Positions 1-7,397 of a stretch of DNA of 39,168 nt are shown one piece after another (the first letter of the stretch is position 1; each line of letters begins with the position of its first letter). The notes under the pieces were generated by a model. The model saw nothing but the letters and a program-made list of their open reading frames with translations, did not search any database and was not told where the DNA came from. Location of the stretch: the NCBI GenBank assembly GCA_001795735.1, contig MGKQ01000015.1, forward strand, positions 15,070 through 54,237. The letters run 5' to 3'. The position numbers and the translations under genes are program-made. This stretch comes from Candidatus Yanofskybacteria bacterium RIFCSPLOWO2_02_FULL_41_13 (GTDB lineage Bacteria; Patescibacteriota; Minisyncoccia; 2-02-FULL-40-12; GWA2-44-9).

Positions 1-348
1 AGTACTCAAAAGTTCGGGTTTCTTCCCGAGGTTACCAACGATTCAATTTTTGCGATCGTTGCTGAAGAACTTGGCTTTGTCGGAGCAGGATTCCTTATCG
101 GGCTATTGGTCTGGCTTGCTTTAGTGATGGTTAGAGTCGCCAATAATGTGGCTGATAAATTTGGAAAGTTGTTAGTAATGGGCATAGCCACATGGATTAT
201 AGGACAGGCTTTTATTAATATTGCGGCCGTATCAGGACTTGTCCCTTTAACCGGCATTCCTTTGCCTTTTGTCAGTTACGGAGGGACAGCAATAGTAACA
301 TTACTTGCCGGAATGGGGATAGTACTGAATGTTGCTCGTCGAGCCTAA
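1..348 (+). CDS. ftsW: FtsW/RodA/SpoVE-family peptidoglycan polymerase, C-terminal part (cut by window edge)
   Basis: The frame is open from base 1, so the gene starts upstream of the window; only the last 115 residues are seen. They include the family signature PEVTNDSIFAIVAEELGF and, near the end, PLPFVSYGGTA, which matches the conserved loop LPFISYGGS of SEDS glycosyltransferases. Hydrophobic segments lie on either side. SEDS proteins polymerise lipid II glycan strands in the membrane: FtsW for division, RodA for elongation. The PEV(T)ND...AEELG and SYGG motifs fit FtsW better than RodA, but this choice is an inference because the N-terminal half is missing. The gene ends 254 bp before the convergent end of rpsT. 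Confidence 0.85.
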   Translation, partial: STQKFGFLPEVTNDSIFAIVAEELGFVGAGFLIGLLVWLALVMVRVANNVADKFGKLLVMGIATWIIGQAFINIAAVSGLVPLTGIPLPFVSYGGTAIVTLLAGMGIVLNVARRA

Positions 349-451
349 TTGTGAAAACTTTTTATAAAAAGTGAGCCTCTTCTCTTCCTCTCTTTTCTCA
401 ATTTGACGAATAGCTAGCCAGCTATGGCGAGTGACGAATTTTTTCCTGGGT

Positions 452-526
452 ACCTAATTGGGGATGTCAGGCTCGGTCGGGATTTAGGCCGATCCGCATG
501 GCCTGACAGGGGTTATCCCAATTGGT
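452..526. repeat. Nested inverted repeat (fold-back) between ftsW and rpsT
   Basis: Outer arms ACCTAATTGGGGAT (452-465) and ATCCCAATTGGT (515-526) are complementary with one bulge. An inner stem pairs TGTCAGGC (465-472) with GCCTGACA (501-508), and the loop holds a further short CGGTC/GGCCG pairing. It could be a small structured RNA or a fold-back repeat; no second copy was seen in this window. Confidence 0.55.
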
Positions 527-530
527 CTGG

Positions 531-560
531 AAAAAAGAAAAGAGCCATCTGCTGGCTCTT
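531..560 (-). terminator. Rho-independent terminator of rpsT
   Basis: Read on the minus strand, stem AAGAGCCA and TGGCTCTT (540-547 and 553-560, loop of 5) is followed by TTTCTTTTTT. It lies 41 bp past the rpsT stop, as expected for a terminator of that gene. Confidence 0.8.
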
Positions 561-601
561 AGAGGAAACCTTGAGAAAAAGAGGTGGAGAGAGGCGAACC
601 G

Positions 602-874
602 TTATTTCTTTACGATGACTAGTAGTTTGGCTGCTGCTGATTTTAGGCGGCCGGCCTTATTCTTTTTGATTACTCCGGTTTTAGCAGCTTTATCGATTGA
701 TTTATACGCTTTAGCGAGGAGTTTCTGAGCTTCTTTTTTTGGTTCAGTGGCTGAAGCAACTATTTTTTGCAGTTCTTTTATGGCTGTTTTATAAGCATTT
801 GAACGCGTTAAATTCCTGACTCTTCGTCTTACGGACTGTCTCAACGCTTTTTTTGCGGATGCTGTAATAGGCAC
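602..874 (-). CDS. rpsT: 30S ribosomal protein bS20
   Basis: A 90-residue protein, strongly basic, of the normal S20 length (about 85-90 aa). It opens with MPITASAKKALRQSVRRR, the usual S20 start in which a short leader is followed by the Lys/Arg-rich helix that enters 16S rRNA. The middle contains the KAIKxL-like helix and the C-terminal half the conserved KAAKTGVIKKNKAGRLKS stretch, matching the family pattern IxxAaxkGvIHkNkAaRkkSRL. It binds 16S rRNA early in 30S assembly. It is a single-gene unit: a fold-back and terminator lie downstream and a 211-bp gap upstream. A possible promoter in that gap is TTGCAT-17-TTAAAT on the minus strand; it is weak and therefore not listed separately. Confidence 0.95.
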   Translation of the reverse strand: MPITASAKKALRQSVRRRVRNLTRSNAYKTAIKELQKIVASATEPKKEAQKLLAKAYKSIDKAAKTGVIKKNKAGRLKSAAAKLLVIVKK

Positions 875-1002
875 GCTATAAAATCAAAATGCAAAAATAA
901 AAATGCAGAATGACAGATTAAAAATTACTAAATAATTTAAGCATATCGTTACTTTTTATGCAAGTCATTGACATAATTCAAATAGGGATGTATTATAGCC
1001 CG

Positions 1003-1084
1003 CTAAGTCTCTGTAGTACTTAAGATTCAGTCGGCCGCTGGAGCCGACTGAATGTGGTCCGAGTCTGGGTTTAGTCTCTGAGCA
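1003..1084. repeat. Family A fold-back element, copy A1 (short form), 3' of uvrB
   Basis: It starts one base after the uvrB stop when read on the minus strand. A perfect hairpin core (GATTCAGTCGGC ... GCCGACTGAAT) sits between a TACTTAAG flank and the tail TGGTCCGAGTCTGGGT plus TAGTCTCTGAGC. The core is identical to the one in copy A2 (reverse strand, 14876-14985), and the tail is shared with A3. The rest of the 875-1085 gap shows no gene. Confidence 0.75.
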
Positions 1085-1085
1085 A

Positions 1086-3161
1086 TTATGCAATATCGTT
1101 TTTAATCTTTCGAATCTGTTCACGTAATGCCATGGCCCTGTCATATTCCATTTTTCGAGCGGCTCGCTCCATCATTTTTGTAAGCTGGGCGACAACTTTG
1201 CCCCTTGAACCGTTGCCGAATATAACCAGCTCATCTTCTTCTCTGCCCCAGCGTTTAGTTTTTGTAATGCCGCCCGCAGTGAGCATGGTCGAACCGCTTT
1301 GAGATATTGGCAGATCAAAATCATCGATTGCTTTTTTAATAGTTGTCGGAGTGATTCCTCTTACGGTGTTGTACTTCTCCTGTTTTTTTCTTCTGCGCAT
1401 CGTCTCATACATTGCTGATTTAATGGAGTTAGTTCTTTTATCAGCGTACATTATAACATGACCGTTAACGTGTCTTGCCGCTCGCCCCATTGTTTGAATG
1501 AGGGTGGTCGTGTTGCGCAAAAAACCTTCTTTATCAGCGTCTAAAATCGCAATTAACGAAACTTCAGGAATATCAAGTCCTTCTCGTAGTAAATTAACTC
1601 CGACGATAACGTCATAATGGCCCAACCTAAAATCTTTCAATATCTTCAATCTTTCTAAAGTTTTAATTTCAGAATGAAGATAATTAACTTTTATTCCGGC
1701 ATCAGCCAGATACTCCGATAAATCTTCAGCCATCCTTTTGGTAAGAGTAGTTGTGATTATACGCTCTTTGTTCGCTATTCTTTTCTTTATTTCTTCAAGT
1801 AAATGTTCTATCTGGTTTTTTGTCGGTCTTATTTCTATAGTTGGATCAAGAAGTCCAGTTGGCCGGACGAGCTGTTCGGCGACATTAGTTTTACCGGCTT
1901 TTTCGATTTCGTATTTACCGGGCGTGGCAGAAACGTAAATAGTTTTTTGGATCCTTTTGTTAAATTCTTCAAATTTCAAAGGACGATTATCCAGCGCTGA
2001 AGGCAATCGCCAGCCGTAATTAACCAAAGTTGTTTTTCGGGAGTGGTCTCCGTGGAACATACCCCGTATTTGCGGTATCGAAATATGAGATTCATCCATA
2101 ATTGTCAGGAACTCTCCTTTGGAAATAAAGAAGTCAATTAATGTGTAGGGCGGTTCGCCTGATTTTCTAAAATCAAGATGGCGGGAGTAATTCTCGATTC
2201 CATGGCAATATCCGGTTTTTCTCATCATGTCTATATCCTGCATTGTTTTATCATATAATCTTGCCGCTTCTTGGATTTTACCGGCTTTTTTGAGCTTTTT
2301 AATCGTTTGCTGGAGTTCGCCCTTAATATTCTCAATAGCGATAGCTATTTTATTATCTGATGTCAGCCAGTATTTAGCGGGAAGAATCGTGGCTTCAAGT
2401 ATTTTTTCAAATTTAGGCTCTTCTGTTTCAAGCTCGTCGGGTTCGGTAATATCGGCATGCATTATTTTTACTATTCCTTCAGCGGGAGTAAATTTATTCT
2501 TTTTTGAGGATTGCGAGTATATCGAGCCGAGAGTTATTTTAAAAACATTCTGTCCATCCGGACCCATTAATTCTATTTCATTCCTTGTTTTCCGGAAACA
2601 GCCTCGTTTGAGCTCGATGTCTTGCGTATATTGTAAGCGGATTAATCCTCGGACAAGCTCATCCGGCTTTATCTTTTGACCTTCAAAAATATTAAGACCC
2701 ATATTTTTGTATTCTTCCGGCGACCCGAGGTTATAAATGCACGAAACCGAAGCGATAATAATAACATCATTGCGGGACATGAGAGCCTGGGTGGTGGCAT
2801 GCCGTAATCGGTCAAGCTCCTCGTTTATCTTTGAATCTTTTTCAATATAGGTATCGGTGTGGGGAATATAGGCCTCCGGCTGATAGTAGTCGTAATATGA
2901 AACAAAATAATGGACGGCGTTTTTTGGAAAAAATTCTTTGAATTCTTTATAAAGCTGCGCCGCAAGTGTTTTGTTATGAGAAATTATTAGGGTCGGTTTC
3001 TGATAAGCCTCGATTACTTTAGCCATAGTAAAGGTTTTACCGCTTCCGGTTACACCCAAAAGCACCTGGTGTCTTTTACCAGATTTCAGTCCCTTAGCCA
3101 GCTTGTTGATGGCCTCAGGTTGATCGCCTGTAGGCTTGTACTTTGATGTTAGCTTGAACAT
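1086..3161 (-). CDS. uvrB: Excinuclease ABC subunit B
   Basis: UvrB is the damage-verifying helicase-like subunit of nucleotide excision repair: UvrA loads it, and it then recruits UvrC. The 691 residues are of normal length (about 660-680). Visible features are the Walker A motif GVTGSGKT at 36-43, the damage-probing beta-hairpin region YYDYYQPEAYIP at about 89-100, the DESH helicase box near 340, the QTMGRAARH helicase VI motif, and the C-terminal UVR domain (about 655-691) that contacts UvrC. The ATG at 3161 gives the standard N-terminus FKLxSxYKPTGDQP. Only 16 bp separate it from the divergent ruvA start, and no SD is visible, so each promoter must lie inside the other gene or the transcripts are nearly leaderless. 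Family A repeat A1 abuts its 3' end. Confidence 0.98.
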   Translation of the reverse strand: MFKLTSKYKPTGDQPEAINKLAKGLKSGKRHQVLLGVTGSGKTFTMAKVIEAYQKPTLIISHNKTLAAQLYKEFKEFFPKNAVHYFVSYYDYYQPEAYIPHTDTYIEKDSKINEELDRLRHATTQALMSRNDVIIIASVSCIYNLGSPEEYKNMGLNIFEGQKIKPDELVRGLIRLQYTQDIELKRGCFRKTRNEIELMGPDGQNVFKITLGSIYSQSSKKNKFTPAEGIVKIMHADITEPDELETEEPKFEKILEATILPAKYWLTSDNKIAIAIENIKGELQQTIKKLKKAGKIQEAARLYDKTMQDIDMMRKTGYCHGIENYSRHLDFRKSGEPPYTLIDFFISKGEFLTIMDESHISIPQIRGMFHGDHSRKTTLVNYGWRLPSALDNRPLKFEEFNKRIQKTIYVSATPGKYEIEKAGKTNVAEQLVRPTGLLDPTIEIRPTKNQIEHLLEEIKKRIANKERIITTTLTKRMAEDLSEYLADAGIKVNYLHSEIKTLERLKILKDFRLGHYDVIVGVNLLREGLDIPEVSLIAILDADKEGFLRNTTTLIQTMGRAARHVNGHVIMYADKRTNSIKSAMYETMRRRKKQEKYNTVRGITPTTIKKAIDDFDLPISQSGSTMLTAGGITKTKRWGREEDELVIFGNGSRGKVVAQLTKMMERAARKMEYDRAMALREQIRKIKNDIA

Positions 3162-3177
3162 TTGGTAAGCTTAAAGA

Positions 3178-3807
3178 ATGATCAGCTTCTTAGAAGGTAC
3201 AATCGAACATTTGGGTGAAAAATACGTCGTTTTGAGCACCGGCGGTGTAGGCTATAAGGTAATAGTAGTCCCCAAGTTACTTAATATTTTATCAAAATCA
3301 ACCTTACCTGTCAAGGGTAGGGTTGATTTTGACCCTGAGCCTGTCGAAGGGCCAAGGGTACGGCTCTTTATACATTCGCAATTAAATATGCGGGAGGGGA
3401 CTTTTGATATGTATGGGTTTCAGAACAAAGAAGATCTGGAGTTGTTTCATCTCTTAACTACGGTTTCTGGTATAGGGCCAAAGGGCGCTATGAATGTCTT
3501 GTCTGTGGTTGAACCGAAACATCTTAAAGCGGCGGTAGTAAATGAGGATGCCGATTACTTAAAAAGAGTCTCTGGTCTTGGTCCAAAGACAGCTTCAAGA
3601 TTAATTCTCGAGCTTAAAAATAAAGTCGATCATATTGATATGGGCGATATGAAGGGTGTTGATTTGGGACAGGAGGGTCAGGCTACCGAAGCCTTGCTGG
3701 CCCTCGGCTATACCCAATATCAGGCTAAGGACGCCCTAAAAGAGGCAAAAGGTAAAACACTTGAAGAACGTGTTCGTGAAGCACTTCGTTTGCTTGGAAA
3801 AAGATGA
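3178..3807 (+). CDS. ruvA: Holliday junction DNA helicase subunit RuvA, with an in-frame repeat insertion
   Basis: RuvA binds four-way junctions as a tetramer and loads the RuvB motor. The 209 residues show the N-terminal OB domain (MISFLEGTIE...GVGYKV), two helix-hairpin-helix motifs (VSGIGPKGAMNVL about 96-108 and VSGLGPKTASRLI about 131-143) and the small C-terminal domain III (from about 170) that binds RuvB. Between residues about 39 and 59 the OB domain carries extra sequence including DFDPEPVEGP, encoded by a 17-bp inverted repeat plus the palindrome CCCTGAGCCTGTCGAAGGG. Ordinary RuvA goes more directly from the VP-x-L strand to VxLFxHxxxREd. The frame is kept, so the protein may tolerate it in a loop. 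The stop overlaps the next gene by 4 bp (ATGA). Confidence 0.95.
   Translation: MISFLEGTIEHLGEKYVVLSTGGVGYKVIVVPKLLNILSKSTLPVKGRVDFDPEPVEGPRVRLFIHSQLNMREGTFDMYGFQNKEDLELFHLLTTVSGIGPKGAMNVLSVVEPKHLKAAVVNEDADYLKRVSGLGPKTASRLILELKNKVDHIDMGDMKGVDLGQEGQATEALLALGYTQYQAKDALKEAKGKTLEERVREALRLLGKR
3292..3351. repeat. Palindromic repeat inserted in frame in ruvA
   Basis: Left arm TCAAAATCAACCTTACC (3292-3308) and right arm GGTAGGGTTGATTTTGA (3316-3332) are complementary over 17 positions with one G-T pair. Directly after comes the 19-bp palindrome CCCTGAGCCTGTCGAAGGG (3333-3351). A close reverse copy of the latter, CCCTTCGATAGACTCAGGG, lies at 26050-26068 inside repeat A4. Confidence 0.8.
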
Positions 3808-4730
3808 AATCATTTTTGCAGACAGAGGAGTGGTTAAGGTTTCAAGAGTCGGTTGGACAGAAAGTCTGGCGGTTTGATGATGGTAAGATAAGGGCCAATG
3901 TAATTAAATTAGGATTACCGCTGAGCAAGAGCATGCTGTATGTGCCACATGGGCCAGAAATAGATTTTGAGAATATCAAGAGCGGAATCAAGAACGAGCT
4001 TTCCAGTTTTATAAATTATTTAAAAAATTTAGCTCGACAGGAGAAATCTATATTTGTTAAAATTGAACCATCATCAGATTTAGTAATGGAACTTTTATAT
4101 AGAAGGGGATTTAAGCGCTCAAGTAAACAGATTCAGCCTTATCGGACAGTTGTAGTTGATCTTGGCTTGCCGGAGGAGCATCTGCTTGGCCGGATGCATC
4201 AAAAGACCAGATATAATATTAATCTTTCTGAGAAAAAAGGACTATCACTTGAAGAATCTGATGATGTGGAAGAATTCTGGAAACTACTGAAACAGACGGC
4301 AAAGAAAGACCGATTTTCGACCCATACGAAAGAATACTATAAAAAGCTAGTTAGTTTTTTTAGGGAAGGTGAATTAAGAGTAAAACTATTCTTCGTTAAA
4401 TATAAAAATAAATATATTGGAGGTGCAATTGTTATGATACATCATAACACAGCCTACTATCTTCATGGAGCGATGGATAGAGAATATAAGAATTTGATGG
4501 CGCCCTACTTTATGCACTGGGAGATTATTAAATTCCTTAAACTAATAACTAACAACTCACAACCTATAGATTGTTATGACTTTTGGGGCGTCGACGTCAA
4601 GAAATGGCCAGGCGTTACTCGCTTCAAGTTAGGCTGGGGCGGAGAACTCAAAGAGCTCACCGGCTCATTCGATTTACCAGTCTCTAGGGCTTGGTATTTG
4701 TTGTACTCGATAGCAAGAAAGATTTTTTAG
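3804..4730 (+). CDS. FemAB/GNAT-fold peptidoglycan bridge-forming aminoacyltransferase-like protein
   Basis: FemABX proteins transfer amino acids from aminoacyl-tRNA to the lipid II stem peptide. This 308-residue protein has the typical start SFLQTEEWLRFQESVG, a mid-protein basic segment KTRYNINLSEKKG (about 133-145, like the conserved K-x-R-x-N-I-x-x-A-x-K-x-G of the family), the second acyltransferase half with FVKYKNKYIGGAIV and YYLHGAMDREYKNLMAPYFMHWEII, and the C-terminal DFWGV...WPGVTRFKLGWGGE motif typical of FemAB-like proteins. No long coiled-coil arm is evident, so the tRNA-binding arm of classical FemA is short or missing. It is translationally coupled to ruvA by a 4-bp overlap. 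The donor amino acid cannot be told from sequence. Confidence 0.88.
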   Translation: MKSFLQTEEWLRFQESVGQKVWRFDDGKIRANVIKLGLPLSKSMLYVPHGPEIDFENIKSGIKNELSSFINYLKNLARQEKSIFVKIEPSSDLVMELLYRRGFKRSSKQIQPYRTVVVDLGLPEEHLLGRMHQKTRYNINLSEKKGLSLEESDDVEEFWKLLKQTAKKDRFSTHTKEYYKKLVSFFREGELRVKLFFVKYKNKYIGGAIVMIHHNTAYYLHGAMDREYKNLMAPYFMHWEIIKFLKLITNNSQPIDCYDFWGVDVKKWPGVTRFKLGWGGELKELTGSFDLPVSRAWYLLYSIARKIF

Positions 4731-4736
4731 TTTAAG

Positions 4737-4968
4737 AAGTCTCTTCCTATATTTCTTCATCACCTTCGCTTCATCGACAAATTAAAGATATTTATTCATT
4801 TTCCAGACATAAAATTGGGTCCCGCTCGTCAGTCCTATCGGACATATTGGTAGGAATCAATAATAAGATAAGACTCACTCCCAATTTTTGTCTTCTGAAA
4901 AATTTCAGAAATATATTTAATTTATACCGAAGAAGCTCAAACGGATTCAGAAATACAGGAAGAGACTT
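4737..4968. repeat. Family B fold-back element, copy B3 (diverged)
   Basis: Outer arms AAGTCTCTTCCTATATTTCT (4737-4756) and AGAAATACAGGAAGAGACTT (4949-4968) pair over 20 positions with one G-T pair. Nested inside are AAATTAAA/TTTAATTT and GACATAAAATTGGG/CCCAATTTTTGTC. The tip carries GGGTCCCGCTCG and CTCACTCCC, the same pieces found, in the reverse orientation, at the tip of B1 (18233-18275). It begins 7 bp after the FemAB-like gene. Confidence 0.7.
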
Positions 4969-5047
4969 CTTGTCGTGGACGATCGATTTTATAAAAAACA
5001 CGGTCTCTGAAAATAAAATAACGGGGCTTTTGCTTAGGTTGCTAGGA

Positions 5048-5184
5048 GTTAAAAATAAATCAATTCGCAGACCATCTGCAGGCGAGTGGGCATGGTGGTC
5101 GCTTTTGGCGACCGAGCGAGCCGAAGCCGAGCAGGATTTATCGCGGGGAAATCCTGCGTGTCTGAGAATTGATTTATTTTTAAC
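5048..5184. repeat. Fold-back with 19-bp perfect arms
   Basis: GTTAAAAATAAATCAATTC (5048-5066) is the exact reverse complement of 5166-5184. The 99-nt interior folds again: GCAGACCATCTGC, GGTCGCTTTTGGCGACC, and GGATTT...AAATCC. An outer pair CGGGGCTTTT / AAAAGTTCCCCG extends it to about 5032-5207. Confidence 0.7.
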
Positions 5185-5905
5185 TACGTCTTTAACAAAA
5201 AAGTTCCCCGCGAGGGAAACTGTGGTACGGACCATATCCGAAGTTGTCCATCTCTCTGCGTCGCCGGTGCACCGTGACGGTTCAATATGGACCAAGGCTT
5301 TGGAGGCGACTTCGGATATGAATCCGCAGCATGTTTTTTGAAAGTGGTTTCATGCTCCACGAGGAATTTATGTTAGCGGGGTTCTCCCGCTTAAATTATA
5401 CCCGGCAAGGCCAACCCCTTTCTTTACTCGGATTAGATTAGGTTGTTGGTGTAGTCCCGTTCCGTGCGTGCGCCGCACAGCTAACGGGAGAAGGTGAGGG
5501 TAGCCAAGTTGCATGGTCTGCCGGCCGTTAGGTCTTTCTCTAATCAGCCCGTACCAAGTATGATGTTCTCTGGCTTGTTACCCTCATCTATATCCTGAAT
5601 TTGTATTAAGAATATAGATGAAGGGGGAGAGTAATTTCGTCCGAGTTCTTTACGGACTTTCTCTCCCTTCCCGCCGGTTTTTACTCGCCTCGCTTTCGCT
5701 TCGGCGTAGCGGGCCGGCGGAGGCGCATAACAATCACCTCGCTTTCTGGGAGGCCGTCGTAACTCCACGTGACACCAAGTGGCATTTCAAGGTGTCCATG
5801 ATTCAAGGCTACGGGGCTCGGAAAAGGCCTCTATCGAGCTAAGCTCGATTTTCGTGAGACCTTGTCTGAACCCCCAGAGCATGTAGGGGGCCTAAGCGTC
5901 TCTCA

Positions 5906-5925
5906 AGTATAACACGTGTTATACT
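5906..5925. promoter_or_regulatory. Perfect 20-bp palindrome upstream of murE (possible operator)
   Basis: AGTATAACACGTGTTATACT is exactly self-complementary. It lies 2 bp upstream of a possible -35 (TTGTCA, 5928-5933) with TTATCT (5952-5957) as a candidate -10, 52 bp before the murE ATG. A dimeric regulator could bind here; which one is unknown. Confidence 0.5.
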
Positions 5926-5977
5926 ATTTGTCAATATCTGCTAAAATAGCCTTATCTATGCTATATTATTGTTAATT

Positions 5978-7348
5978 ATGATTAGAGAGGGCATTCTAGA
6001 CAAAGTACTATATAATGTCAAGAAGCTGATTCCAAAGTCAGTTTTTAATTTTTTTCAGCCGGCTTATCATTCAGCTCTGGCTTACGCCGGCGCGGCTTAT
6101 TACGGTTTTCCTTCGAAAGATTTGAAAGTTATCGCTGTTACCGGTACTAAAGGCAAATCGACGGTTGTCTTTTTAATCTCAAAAATTTTAGAAAATGCCG
6201 GTGAACCAGTTGCGGCAATCGGTTCCTTGGGGTTTAAAATAAAAGGTAAAGAATGGCCGAATACTTTAAAAATGACCATGCCGGGCAGATTCAGGCTTCA
6301 AAAATTCCTACATGAGGCCAAAAAAGCGGGGTGTAAATATGTTGTTCTGGAAGTTACCTCAGAAGGAATAAAACAAAAGAGGCATCTTGGTATTCAGTTT
6401 GATTGTGCTGTTTTTACTAATCTTCACAAGGAACACATTGAGAGCCACGGTTCTTTTGAAAAATACTATCAGGCTAAGCAGGAACTTTTTAATCGTACTA
6501 AAAGTATCCATGTCATAAACGCCGACGATGCTAATACGGAACTATTCGGTAATTTTTCGGCTGAGCATAAAATATTCTATGGGCTTAAAAAGGGTGACCT
6601 TGTGGCTGATAAGATCATATTGACGGCCGAAGGTATGTCGTTTGAGCTTTATGGAACTTATTTCAATACTCATTTAGCCGGAGAATTTAATGTTCTTAAT
6701 TGTCTGGCGGCATTGGGAGTCGGAGTAATGTACGGAATGGATTTACCCAGCATGAAGCCGGCATTGGAATCCGTAAAACTAATTCCCGGAAGAATGGAAT
6801 TTTTGCAGAGAGAGCCCTTTAGTGTGGTAGTGGATTATGCACATACACCAGACTCTTTGCGTAGCGTTTATGAAACGCTACGCAAGAGTCTGGAATTTCC
6901 AATTTCCAATTTCCAATTTCCAATGAAGAGGAAATTAATCTGTGTATTGGGTGCCGCCGGGGGAGGAAGAGATAAGTGGAAGCGGCCCGAGTTTGGGAAA
7001 ATTGCGGCCAAATATTGCGATGAAATAATACTGACCGATGAAGACCCCTACGATGAAAATCCGGACGAAATTATCAACCAGATTGTGTCCGGATTTTCAT
7101 CGCAAACTCCAATTTCCAATTTTTCCCGATGGCAAAGCCATCGAGGATCCTCGACAGAGTCGGGACAATTTTCAAAAATACTCAATCGCCGAGAGGCAAT
7201 TAAGAAGGCCTTGACATTAGCTGAGGAAGGTGATACATTGGTCATCACGGGAAAAGGTTCGGAGACTTCAATGGCTGTAGCCGGAGGGAAGAAAATCCCT
7301 TGGTCTGACAAAGAAGTTGTTGAGGAGTTGCTGACGACGAAATACTGA
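5978..7348 (+). CDS. murE: MurE-like Mur ligase (UDP-MurNAc-tripeptide synthetase) with two in-frame insertions
   Basis: MurE adds the third amino acid to the peptidoglycan stem peptide in an ATP-dependent step. Seen here: the P-loop TGTKGKST (55-62), the substrate-domain motif KYVVLEVTSEG, FTNLHKEHIESHGSFEKYYQAK, the C-terminal domain with LIPGRMEF and VVDYAHTPDSL, and DEDPYDENP where MurE carries its specificity motif (DNPR for meso-DAP enzymes). The DPY reading does not support meso-DAP, but the amino acid added is not predictable. I use ATG 5978 (456 aa); a TTG nine bases upstream is the alternative. Two stretches (about 305-316 and 370-400) are encoded by palindromes and AATTTCC repeats and have no match in ordinary MurE. 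Length is still normal (about 450-500). Confidence 0.9.
   Translation: MIREGILDKVLYNVKKLIPKSVFNFFQPAYHSALAYAGAAYYGFPSKDLKVIAVTGTKGKSTVVFLISKILENAGEPVAAIGSLGFKIKGKEWPNTLKMTMPGRFRLQKFLHEAKKAGCKYVVLEVTSEGIKQKRHLGIQFDCAVFTNLHKEHIESHGSFEKYYQAKQELFNRTKSIHVINADDANTELFGNFSAEHKIFYGLKKGDLVADKIILTAEGMSFELYGTYFNTHLAGEFNVLNCLAALGVGVMYGMDLPSMKPALESVKLIPGRMEFLQREPFSVVVDYAHTPDSLRSVYETLRKSLEFPISNFQFPMKRKLICVLGAAGGGRDKWKRPEFGKIAAKYCDEIILTDEDPYDENPDEIINQIVSGFSSQTPISNFSRWQSHRGSSTESGQFSKILNRREAIKKALTLAEEGDTLVITGKGSETSMAVAGGKKIPWSDKEVVEELLTTKY
6848..6925. repeat. Palindrome plus AATTTCC heptamer run inside murE
   Basis: Arms at 6848-6869 and 6873-6893 are complementary over 21 bp with one extra T, giving a near-perfect 46-bp hairpin (CCAGACTCTT...AAGAGTCTGG). 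It is followed directly by four tandem copies of AATTTCC (6894-6921). The frame is preserved and encodes ...SLEFPISNFQFPM. Confidence 0.85.
7051..7160. repeat. Second palindrome and repeat insertion inside murE
   Basis: CGATGAAAATCCGGAC (7051-7066) returns as a perfect reverse complement at 7087-7102. It is followed by two AATTTCC-like units (CCAATTTCCAATTTTT, 7109-7124) and a stem CCCGA...TCGGG containing CGATGGcaaagCCATCG and GAGGATCCTC (about 7127-7165). Reading frame is kept; residues about 370-400 have no MurE counterpart. Confidence 0.8.
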
Positions 7349-7397
7349 GGTCAGCAGACCGAACGCATCCGCGAACTTTTACAATAAGGGGAGAAAC

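Larger units (their letters stand above)
4731..5977. other. 1.25-kb gene-free region made of consecutive nested inverted repeats
   Basis: Open frames here (4792-5295 minus, 4847-5341 plus, 5544-5768 minus, 5618-5842 plus) overlap one another, have no SD and look like no known protein, so I call none. Instead there is a chain of fold-backs: B3 (4737-4968), a 19-bp perfect arm pair at 5048-5184, ATCCGAAGT/ACTTCGGAT at 5237-5316, AGCGGG/CCCGCT near 5373, CCCGTT/AACGGG near 5456-5493, CATCTATAT/ATATAGATG at about 5585-5620, GGAGAG...CTCTCC near 5630-5668, ATCGAGC/GCTCGAT near 5832-5850, CCCCC/GGGGG near 5870-5890, and a perfect 20-bp palindrome at 5906-5925. One or more structured RNAs are possible. 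Confidence 0.6.

Noticed and set aside
2227-2679. Plus-strand 150-aa frame inside uvrB
   Set aside because: Antisense shadow of a well-conserved gene.
4792-5341. Overlapping frames of 164-167 aa on both strands
   Set aside because: They run through inverted repeats, mirror one another, have no SD and no recognisable protein features.
5370-5700. RNase P RNA-like motifs (GGCAAGGCCAACCCC on plus, GAGAAAGTCCG on minus)
   Set aside because: The two lie on opposite strands, the GAAAGTCC piece is part of a simple hairpin (GTCCG/CGGAC), and the other conserved regions and the P4 partner are not found.
5544-5842. Frames of 74 aa on both strands
   Set aside because: Low-complexity, hairpin-encoded residues; no start signals.
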